A stretch of DNA of 64,000 bases. Origin: Actinoplanes siamensis (lineage in GTDB: Bacteria > Actinomycetota > Actinomycetes > Mycobacteriales > Micromonosporaceae). The notes below the pieces were generated by a model. That model made no database searches, had not been told where the DNA came from, and saw only the letters and a list, made by a program, of their open reading frames with translations. Both the position numbers and the translations under genes were made by a program. Positions 8,742 to 15,586 of this stretch are shown here, piece by piece. The stretch's first letter is position 1, and each line of letters begins with the position of its first letter. Location: positions 1 to 64,000 of the forward strand of contig NZ_BOMW01000059.1 of the NCBI RefSeq assembly GCF_016862395.1. Direction: 5' to 3'.

Positions 8742-9499
8742 GCCCGCACCATCCGCACGCCGGTCGCCTCGACCTCGGCCGCCAGCTCGTGGTCCAGGCC
8801 GCTGTCGGTGATCAGGAGGTCCAGCTCGGCGAGACCGCCGAACCGCGCCAGATAGTCGTTGCCGATCTTGGTATGGTCGGCGAGCAGCACCACCCGGCGG
8901 GCCGCGGCGATCATCGCCCGCTTGACCGCCGCCTCGGCCGGGTCGGGGGTGGTCATGCCGCGCTCCACGGTGCAGCCGTTGGCGCCCATGAACGCGACGT
9001 CGACATACATCTCGGACAGTGGCCGCAGCGCCCAGTCGTCCACAGTGGCCATCGTCTTGCCGCGCACCCGGCCGCCCAGCAGCAGCACCGTCAGGTTCGG
9101 CTTTATCCCCAGCATGGCGGCCAGCACCGGGGAGTTCACCACCACGGTGAGTTCCCGGTCGGTGGGCAGCAGCTGGGCCAGGCGGGCGGTGGTCGTGCCG
9201 GCGTCCAGGATGATCGCGCCGTCCTCCGGGACCTCGGCCAGCGCGGCCTTGGCGATCCGCTCCTTCTCGCTGATCAGCACGGCGTCGCGGGTGGCCAGCG
9301 CGGGCTCGAAGCCGAGCCGCTCGACCGGGATGGCCCCGCCGTGCACCCGGCGCAGCACGCCGGCGCGCTCCAGCACGGTCAGGTCGCGCCGGATCGTCTC
9401 GGCCGTGACCGTGAAGCTGTCCGCCAGCGCCACCACGTCGACCCGGCCTTCGGCGCGGGCGCGCCGCACGATCTCCTGCTGCCGTTCCTCCGCGTACAT
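8738..9499 (-). CDS. DeoR-family sugar-phosphate-responsive repressor
   Basis: Transcription regulator of 253 residues. The N-terminal winged HTH (about 1-57: ERQQEIVRRARAEGRVDVVALADSF then TAETIRRDLTVLER) is textbook DeoR. The C-terminal DeoR sensor domain has the sugar-phosphate-binding stretch ILDAGTTTARLAQLL and later LLADHTKIG. It is the first gene of the PTS cluster and overlaps fruK by 4 bases, so it probably represses its own operon and is relieved by a phosphorylated intermediate such as fructose 1-phosphate. A candidate operator lies at 9527-9538. Confidence 0.92.
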   Translation of the reverse strand: MYAEERQQEIVRRARAEGRVDVVALADSFTVTAETIRRDLTVLERAGVLRRVHGGAIPVERLGFEPALATRDAVLISEKERIAKAALAEVPEDGAIILDAGTTTARLAQLLPTDRELTVVVNSPVLAAMLGIKPNLTVLLLGGRVRGKTMATVDDWALRPLSEMYVDVAFMGANGCTVERGMTTPDPAEAAVKRAMIAAARRVVLLADHTKIGNDYLARFGGLAELDLLITDSGLDHELAAEVEATGVRMVRA

Positions 9500-9526
9500 C
9501 GACTCACCGCCCGGGCGTTGATTTGG

Positions 9527-9538
9527 CTTTGTCTTTGT
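9527..9538. promoter_or_regulatory. candidate DeoR operator, tandem CTTTGT
   Basis: CTTTGT is repeated directly (9527-9532, 9533-9538), followed by TTTAC, 28 bases upstream of the DeoR start in an AT-rich island. DeoR-family proteins often bind short T-rich direct repeats. A further GTCAAAG lies near 9568. Assignment is by position and pattern only. Confidence 0.4.
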
Positions 9539-9885
9539 TTACGCCCGCTTCTGCCCGAGCGCAATATGTCAAAGAGATTTCGGTCTCCTCACGACCGAAG
9601 TTGCTGGCGACAGATACCCACAAATCCCGGATATCCCCCGCACCCGGCGTATGCCGCAAGGATGATCATCAATGCCTGGTTGTGTTGGTTTCCGGCAGTC
9701 CAGCCGGCGCTGTTCCCGCCTGCTCGCGGATCACGCGGCACGGTGCTGCTCGTCGGCGGGTCGTTCGCGCCCTGCCTGACGCACCACCCGCGGGCCCGGC
9801 CGGCGGGCAGAGGCCACTCGGAGTGCCGGAGGCGCCCCTGACAGCCAGCCGCGACCGGCGGCGCGGCCGGCACGCCGGCGGGCGG

Positions 9886-9981
9886 GCGTCGCGGGTCACC
9901 CGCAACGGCCGGCGCGCGCCGGGCGGTCCCGAGGCGTCGCGGGCCATCCGACACGGCCGGCGCGCGCCGGAGGGGTCCTGG
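9886..9981. repeat. two degenerate 48-bp tandem units
   Basis: Units 9886-9933 and 9934-9981 both begin GCGTCGCGGG and share the palindromic core CGGCCGGCGCGCGCCGG. The 48-base period keeps reading frame, so short open frames cross it, but nothing suggests translation. Confidence 0.6.
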
Positions 9982-10068
9982 GCGAAGTCGGCACGCGCTC
10001 CTGGCCACGGGACTCGGAACTGGCGAATCGTGGAGGTACCAGCCCGTACCGAAGACTGACTTGATCTT

Positions 10069-10728
10069 CTATTGGTCCTGCGGCGGGACGTAGAGCGGGA
10101 GGCCGAGGGTCTTGCGGATCGCGTTCTGCACCTCGTCGACCGGCGGGCGGCCGTCGACGTCGTGGACGACCTCCTTGCGCCGGAAGAGCTCCAGGACCGG
10201 GCGGGTCTTCTCGTGGTAGTCGCGCAGGCGCGCCTCCAGCGCCTGCGGCGTGTCGTCGGCGCGGGTGACCAACTCGTGGCCGCAGATGTCGCAGCGGCCC
10301 TCCTGCTCCGGGCGGTCGGCGATCAGGTTGTAGTCCATCCCGCAGTTCGGGCAGAGCCTGCGGCTGAGCACGCGGCGGCGCACCTCGTCGTCGGGCAGCT
10401 CCAGGTGGATGACCGCGTCGATGTCGTAGCTCTCCATGAAGAACCCGGCCTGGCGACCGTTGCGCGGGAAGCCGTCGATGATGAAGCCGAAGTTCCAGTC
10501 GTGCTGGTGCAGGCGGTCCCGCACGACCGCCTCGACCACGTCGTCGCCGATCAGCTCGCCGGCCGCCATGGTCCGGCGGACCTGGGCGCCCATCTTGGTG
10601 TGGTTGCGGACGTTCCAGCGGAAGATGTCCCCCACGCTGATGTGGACGAGGTCGAGGTCACGGGCGAGCAGCTGGCCCTGGGTGCCCTTGCCGCTGCCCT
10701 GCACCCCCATGATCACGTACTTGCGCAT
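10069..10728 (-). CDS. adk: adenylate kinase-family nucleotide kinase with zinc lid
   Basis: P-loop nucleoside monophosphate kinase, 219 residues. P-loop GVQGSGKGT at 8-16, AMP-binding segments SVGDIFRWNV and DGFPRN, and a LID domain carrying four cysteines (Cys126, 129, 146, 149: CPNCG and CDICG) that should bind zinc. Zinc lids are typical of Gram-positive Adk but not of the usual actinomycete adk next to secY. Ribosomal-protein genes are absent here, so this is probably a second, paralogous enzyme. It ends an operon with the unknown gene at 10742-11338, with a 13-base gap. UMP/CMP kinase activity is a possible alternative. Confidence 0.85.
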   Translation of the reverse strand: MRKYVIMGVQGSGKGTQGQLLARDLDLVHISVGDIFRWNVRNHTKMGAQVRRTMAAGELIGDDVVEAVVRDRLHQHDWNFGFIIDGFPRNGRQAGFFMESYDIDAVIHLELPDDEVRRRVLSRRLCPNCGMDYNLIADRPEQEGRCDICGHELVTRADDTPQALEARLRDYHEKTRPVLELFRRKEVVHDVDGRPPVDEVQNAIRKTLGLPLYVPPQDQ

Positions 10729-10741
10729 GTGGCTGGCCTCC

Positions 10742-11338
10742 TCAGTCCACCGCGCCGATCCGCAGCGGGCCGGGCGCGGGTCCGGTCAACGTGGTGGGAT
10801 CGATGCTCCAGGCGCCGGCCACCCGGAACACGTCGCGCTCGGAGACCAGCACGGTGGTCTCCTCCGGCTCGAACTCGCCGGGCAGCCCGGCCTCCCGCTC
10901 GGCCGGGCCGGGCTCGCCGAACCACGAGGTGACCTCGCCGGTCTGGCCGACGTATCCGAACGCGCGCACCAGATCACCCTTCACCGCGCGCTGCCATCGA
11001 TGCAACTCGGTGACCCGGTGCGTGGCGAAGTACTGCACCTCGGTGCCGAGCGCGGCGGAGAGCCCGGCCACGTCCGGCGCCGGGGTCATCAGCCCGCGGC
11101 CGGCGGCCAGCACCCAGGACTCGCCCCGGGCGCCGGGCAGCGGCGGGGTCACCGCCACCCGGTCGCCGGTCAGGTACGCCAGGTCGAGACCGTCGCGCCA
11201 GCGGACCGGGCCGAGATCGCGCAGGCCGAGCGCGGCGAGGACGGCCTCCGGCGAGACGGCGCCCCCCGGGGGCACCGCGATCGCCAGCCACGCCTGCTTG
11301 CCGCCGAAACCGGCCATCACGTCCGTGTCCATGTCCAC
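10742..11338 (-). CDS. conserved protein of unknown function
   Basis: A 198-residue soluble protein, no signal peptide or membrane segment, moderately acidic. I recognise no catalytic motif. Visible features are an Ala/Gly/Pro-rich N-terminal half and a Trp- and acidic-rich second half (HRWQRAVKGDL, SWFGEPGPAEREAGLPGEFEPEE). That pattern resembles small actinomycete proteins with SUKH/immunity-like folds, but only loosely. It lies 20 bases after the MazF-like gene and 13 before the adenylate kinase gene, so all three are probably co-transcribed. Confidence 0.65.
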   Translation of the reverse strand: MDMDTDVMAGFGGKQAWLAIAVPPGGAVSPEAVLAALGLRDLGPVRWRDGLDLAYLTGDRVAVTPPLPGARGESWVLAAGRGLMTPAPDVAGLSAALGTEVQYFATHRVTELHRWQRAVKGDLVRAFGYVGQTGEVTSWFGEPGPAEREAGLPGEFEPEETTVLVSERDVFRVAGAWSIDPTTLTGPAPGPLRIGAVD

Positions 11339-11358
11339 AACGCTATCCGGTTGTCCGA

Positions 11359-11934
11359 TTATGACCAGCCGTATTCGCGCTGGAGCCGGTCCGCCACCCG
11401 ATCGAAGCGGCCCCGGTCGAGGATCGCGCCCTCCCGGCGGATGCCGTCCTCGTCCACCTCCAGCACCCGGTCCAGACGGATCCAGCTGGGCCGCTCGGTG
11501 CGGTCCCAGTCGCCGGCGCCGAGGGCGAGCCAGTTGCGCTGGCCGTCACGCTCGCTCTGGCTGGAGAGCATCAGGCCGAGCAGGGTGCCGCCGTCCCGGC
11601 CGACGACCAGGACCGGGCGGTCCTTGCCCTGGCCGGGGTCGTCCTCGTAGGGCACCCAGGTCCAGACGATCTCGCCGGGATCGGCGTCGCCGTCCAGGGC
11701 CGGGGCGTAGGCGATGGTCCGGCCGCGGTCCTGGGTGGGGATGTGGCGGGGTGGCCTCGGCCTGGGTTTTCCCGACCCACCCGGGCGCGGGGACGGGGTC
11801 GGCTTGGGCGCGGCCGGCTTCGGTGCGGCGGGTTTCGGCGCTGCCGGGCGGGAGACGCGGCCGGTCGGTTCCGGCGCCTTCTGCGCGGGCGCGCCGAGCA
11901 GCCGGCGCAGGAAAGAGATCAGCATGTCGAGCAC
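11359..11934 (-). CDS. MazF/PemK-like domain protein with proline-rich linker
   Basis: 191 residues. After a short hydrophobic N terminus (MLDMLISFLRRLLG), residues about 30-65 are a Lys/Pro/Ala linker with repeated AAPKP units. The C-terminal domain from about 87 starts GEIVWTWVPYEDDPGQGKDRPVLVVGRD. This is the first-strand pattern of MazF/PemK toxins (G-ivW--vp--d----k-RPvlVv) and is followed by the usual SSQ segment. No antitoxin gene sits next to it, so a role as a free-standing RNase-fold protein rather than a TA toxin is plausible. The N-terminal hydrophobic helix could tether it to the membrane. Confidence 0.7.
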   Translation of the reverse strand: MLDMLISFLRRLLGAPAQKAPEPTGRVSRPAAPKPAAPKPAAPKPTPSPRPGGSGKPRPRPPRHIPTQDRGRTIAYAPALDGDADPGEIVWTWVPYEDDPGQGKDRPVLVVGRDGGTLLGLMLSSQSERDGQRNWLALGAGDWDRTERPSWIRLDRVLEVDEDGIRREGAILDRGRFDRVADRLQREYGWS

Positions 11935-12026
11935 CGCTGCACCTTACGGCCTGATCGCTACCGGGCAGCCGTGCAGTATGACGATATGGTTCGCGGCGGC
12001 ATCGCCGGCCGGGAAGGATGCACACC

Positions 12027-13061
12027 ATGACGCGCTATGGACCGATGTTCGGGCCGGACTACACGTTCCTCGGGATCCCCGCCTGCGACTGGCGCGAGCC
12101 GCAGACCTACGCCGGCGCGGACGTCGTGATCATCGGCGCCCCGTTCGACGGCGGCACCTCGCACCGCCCCGGCGCCCGGTTCGGCCCCCAGGTCCTCCGC
12201 GGCACCGACTACCTGGCACACGACGGCTCCCGCCCGCACCTGGCGATGCGGGTCGACGCGCTCGGCGCCGACCTGACCGTCCGGGACGCCGGCGACCTGG
12301 AGGTGTTCAGCGGCGAGATCGAGCGCAGCGTCCGGACCATCCAGGAGGCTGTCGGCTTCGTCGCCCGGCACGGCGCCGTCCCGCTGGTGCTGGGCGGCGA
12401 CCACACGGTGACCTGGCCGGACGTGGCCGGTGTCGCGAGCGCGCACGCCGCCCAGCGGGTCTCGGTGATCCACTTCGACGCGCACGCGGACACCGGCGAC
12501 ATCGAGTTCGGCTCGCTCTACGGGCACGGCCAGCCGATGCGCCGGCTGATCGAGTCCGGCGCGGTCCGCGGCGACAGGTTCCTGCAACTCGGGCTGCGCG
12601 GCTACTGGCCCGGTCCGGACGTCCTGGACTGGATGGCCGACCAGCGGATGAACTCGTTCCACATGAGCGAGATCGTCGAGCGCGGCCTGGACGCGGTGCT
12701 GGACAGCGCGTTCGAGATCGCCCTGGACGGCTGCGACGGCGTCTTCCTCTCGGTGGACATCGACGTCTGCGACCCGGGGCACGCGCCAGGCACCGGCACG
12801 CCGGAGCCGGGTGGCCTCACCGCGCGGCAACTGCTCGACAGCGTCTCCCGGATCTGCCACGAGCTGCCGGTGGTGGGGATGGACATCGTGGAGGTGTCGC
12901 CGCCGTTCGACCATGCGGAGATCACCGCGATGCTGGGCAACCGGGTGGTGCTGGAAGCGTTGTCCGGGATGGCCCGGCGGCGCAAGGACGGCGACGGGCC
13001 GCGGTGGAGACGGTCGACCCCGTTGCTGCACGGCCGGGGCACTGCCGAGCAGCCGGGTTAG
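12027..13061 (+). CDS. speB: agmatinase/arginase-family ureohydrolase
   Basis: Manganese ureohydrolase, 344 residues, most likely agmatinase (agmatine to putrescine and urea). Metal-binding motifs are all present: GGDHT at about 123-127, FDAHADT at about 150-156 and SVDIDVCDP at about 242-250. The N-terminal GAPFDGGTSHRPGARFGP is also diagnostic. ATG 12027 is preferred over the ATG at 12018 because GGGAAGG ends 9 bases before it. It is divergent from the MazF-like operon with 92 bases between. Guanidinobutyrase or proclavaminate amidinohydrolase are alternatives within the same family. It could link to arginine metabolism elsewhere in the window, though it is not adjacent. Confidence 0.87.
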   Translation: MTRYGPMFGPDYTFLGIPACDWREPQTYAGADVVIIGAPFDGGTSHRPGARFGPQVLRGTDYLAHDGSRPHLAMRVDALGADLTVRDAGDLEVFSGEIERSVRTIQEAVGFVARHGAVPLVLGGDHTVTWPDVAGVASAHAAQRVSVIHFDAHADTGDIEFGSLYGHGQPMRRLIESGAVRGDRFLQLGLRGYWPGPDVLDWMADQRMNSFHMSEIVERGLDAVLDSAFEIALDGCDGVFLSVDIDVCDPGHAPGTGTPEPGGLTARQLLDSVSRICHELPVVGMDIVEVSPPFDHAEITAMLGNRVVLEALSGMARRRKDGDGPRWRRSTPLLHGRGTAEQPG

Positions 13062-13160
13062 GGGCTTGTCCCGCGGTTCACGCGAGTGCGGGGCGAGGTC
13101 CGGGCGCGTGCCGGAGAAGTGGCCCGGTCGACGCCCCGGGTCGCGGTCCCGCCGGATCCG

Positions 13161-13928
13161 TCACCCCACGAAGTCCTGGGTCATCCAGGTGCGGCCCTGA
13201 CTGTCCCGGACCACGCTCAGCCCGATCCGGGTGAAGTCGGCGTTCAGCAGGTTCTTCCGGTGCCCGTCGTTCGGCGGCACCTCGGCCAGCATGGAGTCGG
13301 TCAGCCCGTTGGCCGCCGCGATCATGGCGGCGGCACCGCTCTGGCTGGAACCGAAGCCGATGTTCTCGCCGGCGGTCCGCCACTGCACGCCGACGAACCG
13401 TTCGCCGATCTTCGCCTCGCCGTCGCACTCGTGCTTCAGCCCGCACCCGTTGATCATCAGCGCGTTGTGCTTCGCGGACGCCTCGGACAGGGCGGCGTCC
13501 AGGGTCAGCGCGTCCAGGCCCTCGTCGGCGCGGGCCGCGTTGATGTGCGACAGCACCGCCTGCAGGACGCTGTCCGCGGTGGACCGGGCGCCACCGCCCG
13601 CGGTCACCCGGGTCGTGGTCCGCGTCTTCTTCGGGGCGGCGGTGGTCTTCTTGACGGCCGGGGCGGAGGAGCTGGGCCGGACCGTGCGCGACGGCGACGG
13701 GCTCGCCGACGGCTCCTCCGGCGGCTCCGGCTTCTCCGGGCGGGCCCCGCCGCTGGGGGCGCCGCCGCTGGGGGCGGCAGCGGCGGCGAGCGGGACGTCG
13801 GCCGGCTGGGGGGCCGGCTCGGAGCCCGGGCGGCCCAGGCCCGCGACGATGAATCCGGAGCCGATGACCACGGCTGTCGAGCCCGCCGCCAGGGTGTAAC
13901 GGAGACGGGCGGCAGCGGAGAGCGACAC
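13161..13928 (-). CDS. secreted CAP (SCP/PR-1) domain protein
   Basis: 255 residues. The N terminus holds a membrane-spanning or signal segment (YTLAAGSTAVVIGSGFIVAGL), then about 90 residues rich in Pro, Ser, Thr and Lys that look like a wall-spanning linker. The C-terminal CAP domain (about 115-255) shows HINAARADEGL, CGLKHECDGE, the signature AGENIG, and NDGHRKNLLNADFTRIG. GTG 13928 is preceded by GAGGTG about 8 bases away. A 7-bp hairpin, CATGGGG/CCCCATG (13953-13972), lies in its 5' leader. Bacterial CAP proteins are extracellular; function is usually unknown. Confidence 0.85.
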   Translation of the reverse strand: MSLSAAARLRYTLAAGSTAVVIGSGFIVAGLGRPGSEPAPQPADVPLAAAAAPSGGAPSGGARPEKPEPPEEPSASPSPSRTVRPSSSAPAVKKTTAAPKKTRTTTRVTAGGGARSTADSVLQAVLSHINAARADEGLDALTLDAALSEASAKHNALMINGCGLKHECDGEAKIGERFVGVQWRTAGENIGFGSSQSGAAAMIAAANGLTDSMLAEVPPNDGHRKNLLNADFTRIGLSVVRDSQGRTWMTQDFVG

Positions 13929-14047
13929 GGATATTCACCTCGGTGAGCCGGACATGGGGACGACGCCCCATGACTATGCGTGACCGGGTGAGCGTGGGTA
14001 CGCCCGTAAAGGAACGCTTAAGGATCGGTTCACGTACATCTAAATGT

Positions 14048-14251
14048 TCAGATGTCGAACTCCCCGGCGCGCACGCCGTCGAGGAACGCCAGCCACTCGG
14101 CGCGGGTGAAGACCAGAGCGGCGCCGTCCGGGTCCTTGGTGTCCCGCAGCGCCACGATGCCCGGAAGGTTGGTGGCCACCTCGACGCAGTCGCCTCCGTT
14201 GCCGCCGCTCCGGGTGCTCTTGTGCCAGACGGCTCCGCTCAGGTCAGCCAT
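14048..14251 (-). CDS. DUF397 domain protein
   Basis: 67-residue protein built entirely of a DUF397 domain: W-KSTRSGGNGGDCVEVA, then VALRDTKDPDGAALVFTRAEWLAFLDGV. These small actinomycete proteins pair with XRE-DUF5753 regulators and are thought to act as their antagonist or partner. Here the start overlaps the regulator stop by 8 bases, so the two proteins are made together in coupled fashion. Confidence 0.9.
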   Translation of the reverse strand: MADLSGAVWHKSTRSGGNGGDCVEVATNLPGIVALRDTKDPDGAALVFTRAEWLAFLDGVRAGEFDI

Positions 14252-15119
14252 CGCTCTCCTTGATGATCGTGCCGATCAGATCGTCGGAATCGGACTGGCT
14301 CAGCGCGGTGGCTTCGAGCGCGGCCCAGATGTTCTCGTAGGTCTCGACCTCGCTGAGCTTATCCAGGTAGAGCGCGCCGGTGAGATTCTCGCAGTAGATG
14401 GTGGCGGGTTCCGGCGAGGCGGTGCCGACCGCCGGGAACTCCAGCACGGTGAACTGCCCGGAACTGGAGGCCTGGTGCGGGCCGGCGGCGAACGGCACGA
14501 CCCGGACGCTGACGTTGCTCCGGGTGGAGACGTTGACCAGGTGGGCGAGCTGCTTCTGCATGCCCAGGGTGTCCGGGACGGAACGGCGCAGCACTCCCTC
14601 GTCGATGATCACTTCCAGCCGCGGCGCCTCGGGACGGTTGCGGCGCAGCAGGGACTGCCGCTCCAGTCGTACGGCCACCGCGTTCTCCACCGCGGCCGGA
14701 TCGTCGCCCAGCCACCGGCCGAAGACGAACTCCGCGTACTCCCGGGTCTGCAGCAGGCCGGGGATGACGCTCGGCGCGTACTGCCGGAGGCGGGACGCGG
14801 CCTGCTCCATCCCGACGTAGAGCTCGAACCAGGCCGGGACGACGTCGCCGTACGCGTGCCACCAGCCCTTCGCCTTGGACTCCTGGGCCAGCCCGATCAG
14901 CACCTCGGTCATGTGTCCGGGCGCGCCGTAGACCCCGCACATCGCGATCACGTCGTGCTTGCGGACCGGCACCTCGCCGTTCTCGATCCGGTACATCCGG
15001 GCGCGGGAGAACTCCAGTTCCTGCGCCGCCGCCATGAGTGAGATGCCGGCCTGCTCGCGCAGCTGCCGGAGCAGCCGCCCGACCTGGCGCCTCGGTACCG
15101 TCGACCCCGTCTCGGACAT
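14244..15119 (-). CDS. XRE-family regulator with DUF5753 domain
   Basis: 291-residue DNA-binding protein. The N-terminal HTH (about 10-65: VGRLLRQLREQAGISLMAAAQ, then EFSRARMYRIENGEVPV) is XRE type. The C-terminal DUF5753 domain is recognised by the stretches YAPSVIPGLLQTREYAEFVF and RLERQSLLRRNRPEAPRLEVIIDEGVLRR (split by a variable linker). Relatives in Streptomyces are WhiJ-like developmental regulators. ATG 15119 has GGGAGG 8 bases upstream. It is the first gene of a two-gene unit with DUF397, and TCTCG half-sites upstream (15191-15280) are candidate operators. Confidence 0.92.
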   Translation of the reverse strand: MSETGSTVPRRQVGRLLRQLREQAGISLMAAAQELEFSRARMYRIENGEVPVRKHDVIAMCGVYGAPGHMTEVLIGLAQESKAKGWWHAYGDVVPAWFELYVGMEQAASRLRQYAPSVIPGLLQTREYAEFVFGRWLGDDPAAVENAVAVRLERQSLLRRNRPEAPRLEVIIDEGVLRRSVPDTLGMQKQLAHLVNVSTRSNVSVRVVPFAAGPHQASSSGQFTVLEFPAVGTASPEPATIYCENLTGALYLDKLSEVETYENIWAALEATALSQSDSDDLIGTIIKESDG

Positions 15120-15190
15120 GCCGGCGACCTCCCTGTTGCCGCGCACGCCACCCCGCCTGGCGGCGTGCTCATCACCCGCCACGACCCCGG

Positions 15191-15233
15191 GGTGTCTCGA
15201 ACGAGACGATCCGATCGCCTGCATCGAGACACC
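15191..15233. promoter_or_regulatory. candidate XRE operator, GGTGTCTCG inverted repeat
   Basis: GGTGTCTCG (15191-15199) and CGAGACACC (15225-15233) form a perfect 9-bp inverted repeat. Inside it, TCTCG-AA-CGAGA is a second palindrome (15195-15206). A further CGAGAC lies at 15275-15280. The cluster sits between the XRE gene and the divergent small gene and fits an autoregulatory site. Confidence 0.45.
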
Positions 15234-15346
15234 GAGAATCCATTTCCGGGATTCTCGGCGGCGTGGCTTGAGCCCGAGACTAAAGCACGCGACGCTCCAC
15301 TGTGTAGTCGCCGGAAAGCGGAAGGTGAGGGTCGCAGGGCGTGAAC

Positions 15347-15586
15347 ATGCTGGTGCCGCGGACCGAGCACGTCGGTGAGCGCCCCTCCTGGGACTGCCGG
15401 GCCTGCGGCCGGCCGTGGCCGTGCGCCACCGCCAAGGTGGAGCTGGCCGAGCAGTATCAGAACTTTCCGCACGGATTGGCGGTGTTCCTCGGCTCCTGCA
15501 TGATCGAGGCGATCGACGACTGGGCGGCCGGCGCCGGGGGGCCGCCCGCCGACCTCTACGACCGCTTCTTGGGCTGGACGTCCTGA
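15347..15586 (+). CDS. small Cys/Trp motif protein next to XRE-DUF397 pair
   Basis: 79 residues from ATG 15347 (AGGG 7 bases upstream); GTG 15341 is possible. The N-terminal half has RPSWDCRACGRPWPCATAKVEL, which contains three cysteines and two tryptophans in a compact pattern, followed by a helical half ending PPADLYDRFLGWTS. I have seen this kind of protein beside XRE-DUF397 pairs in Micromonosporaceae, where it is often labelled flavin reductase without support. Function is unknown; a metal- or redox-sensing partner is possible. Its last 31 bases overlap the end of the convergent gene at 15556. Confidence 0.75.
   Translation: MLVPRTEHVGERPSWDCRACGRPWPCATAKVELAEQYQNFPHGLAVFLGSCMIEAIDDWAAGAGGPPADLYDRFLGWTS

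Larger units (their letters stand above)
9500..10068. other. intergenic region with no supported gene
   Basis: A 569-base gap between the divergent DeoR start and the convergent end of the adenylate kinase gene. The first 130 bases are AT-richer and should hold the PTS promoter. The rest is GC-rich repeat sequence. Open frames here have no recognisable start context, family motif or consistent codon pattern, so I call none of them. Confidence 0.6.

Noticed and set aside
9523..10059. A 178-codon frame in the 9.5-10.07 kb gap
   Set aside because: It runs through 48-bp repeats, lacks a ribosome site and motif, and overlaps the presumed PTS promoter.
13953..13972. c-di-AMP or other riboswitch before the CAP protein gene
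   Set aside because: Only a 7-bp hairpin is seen; none of the conserved riboswitch core sequences are present.
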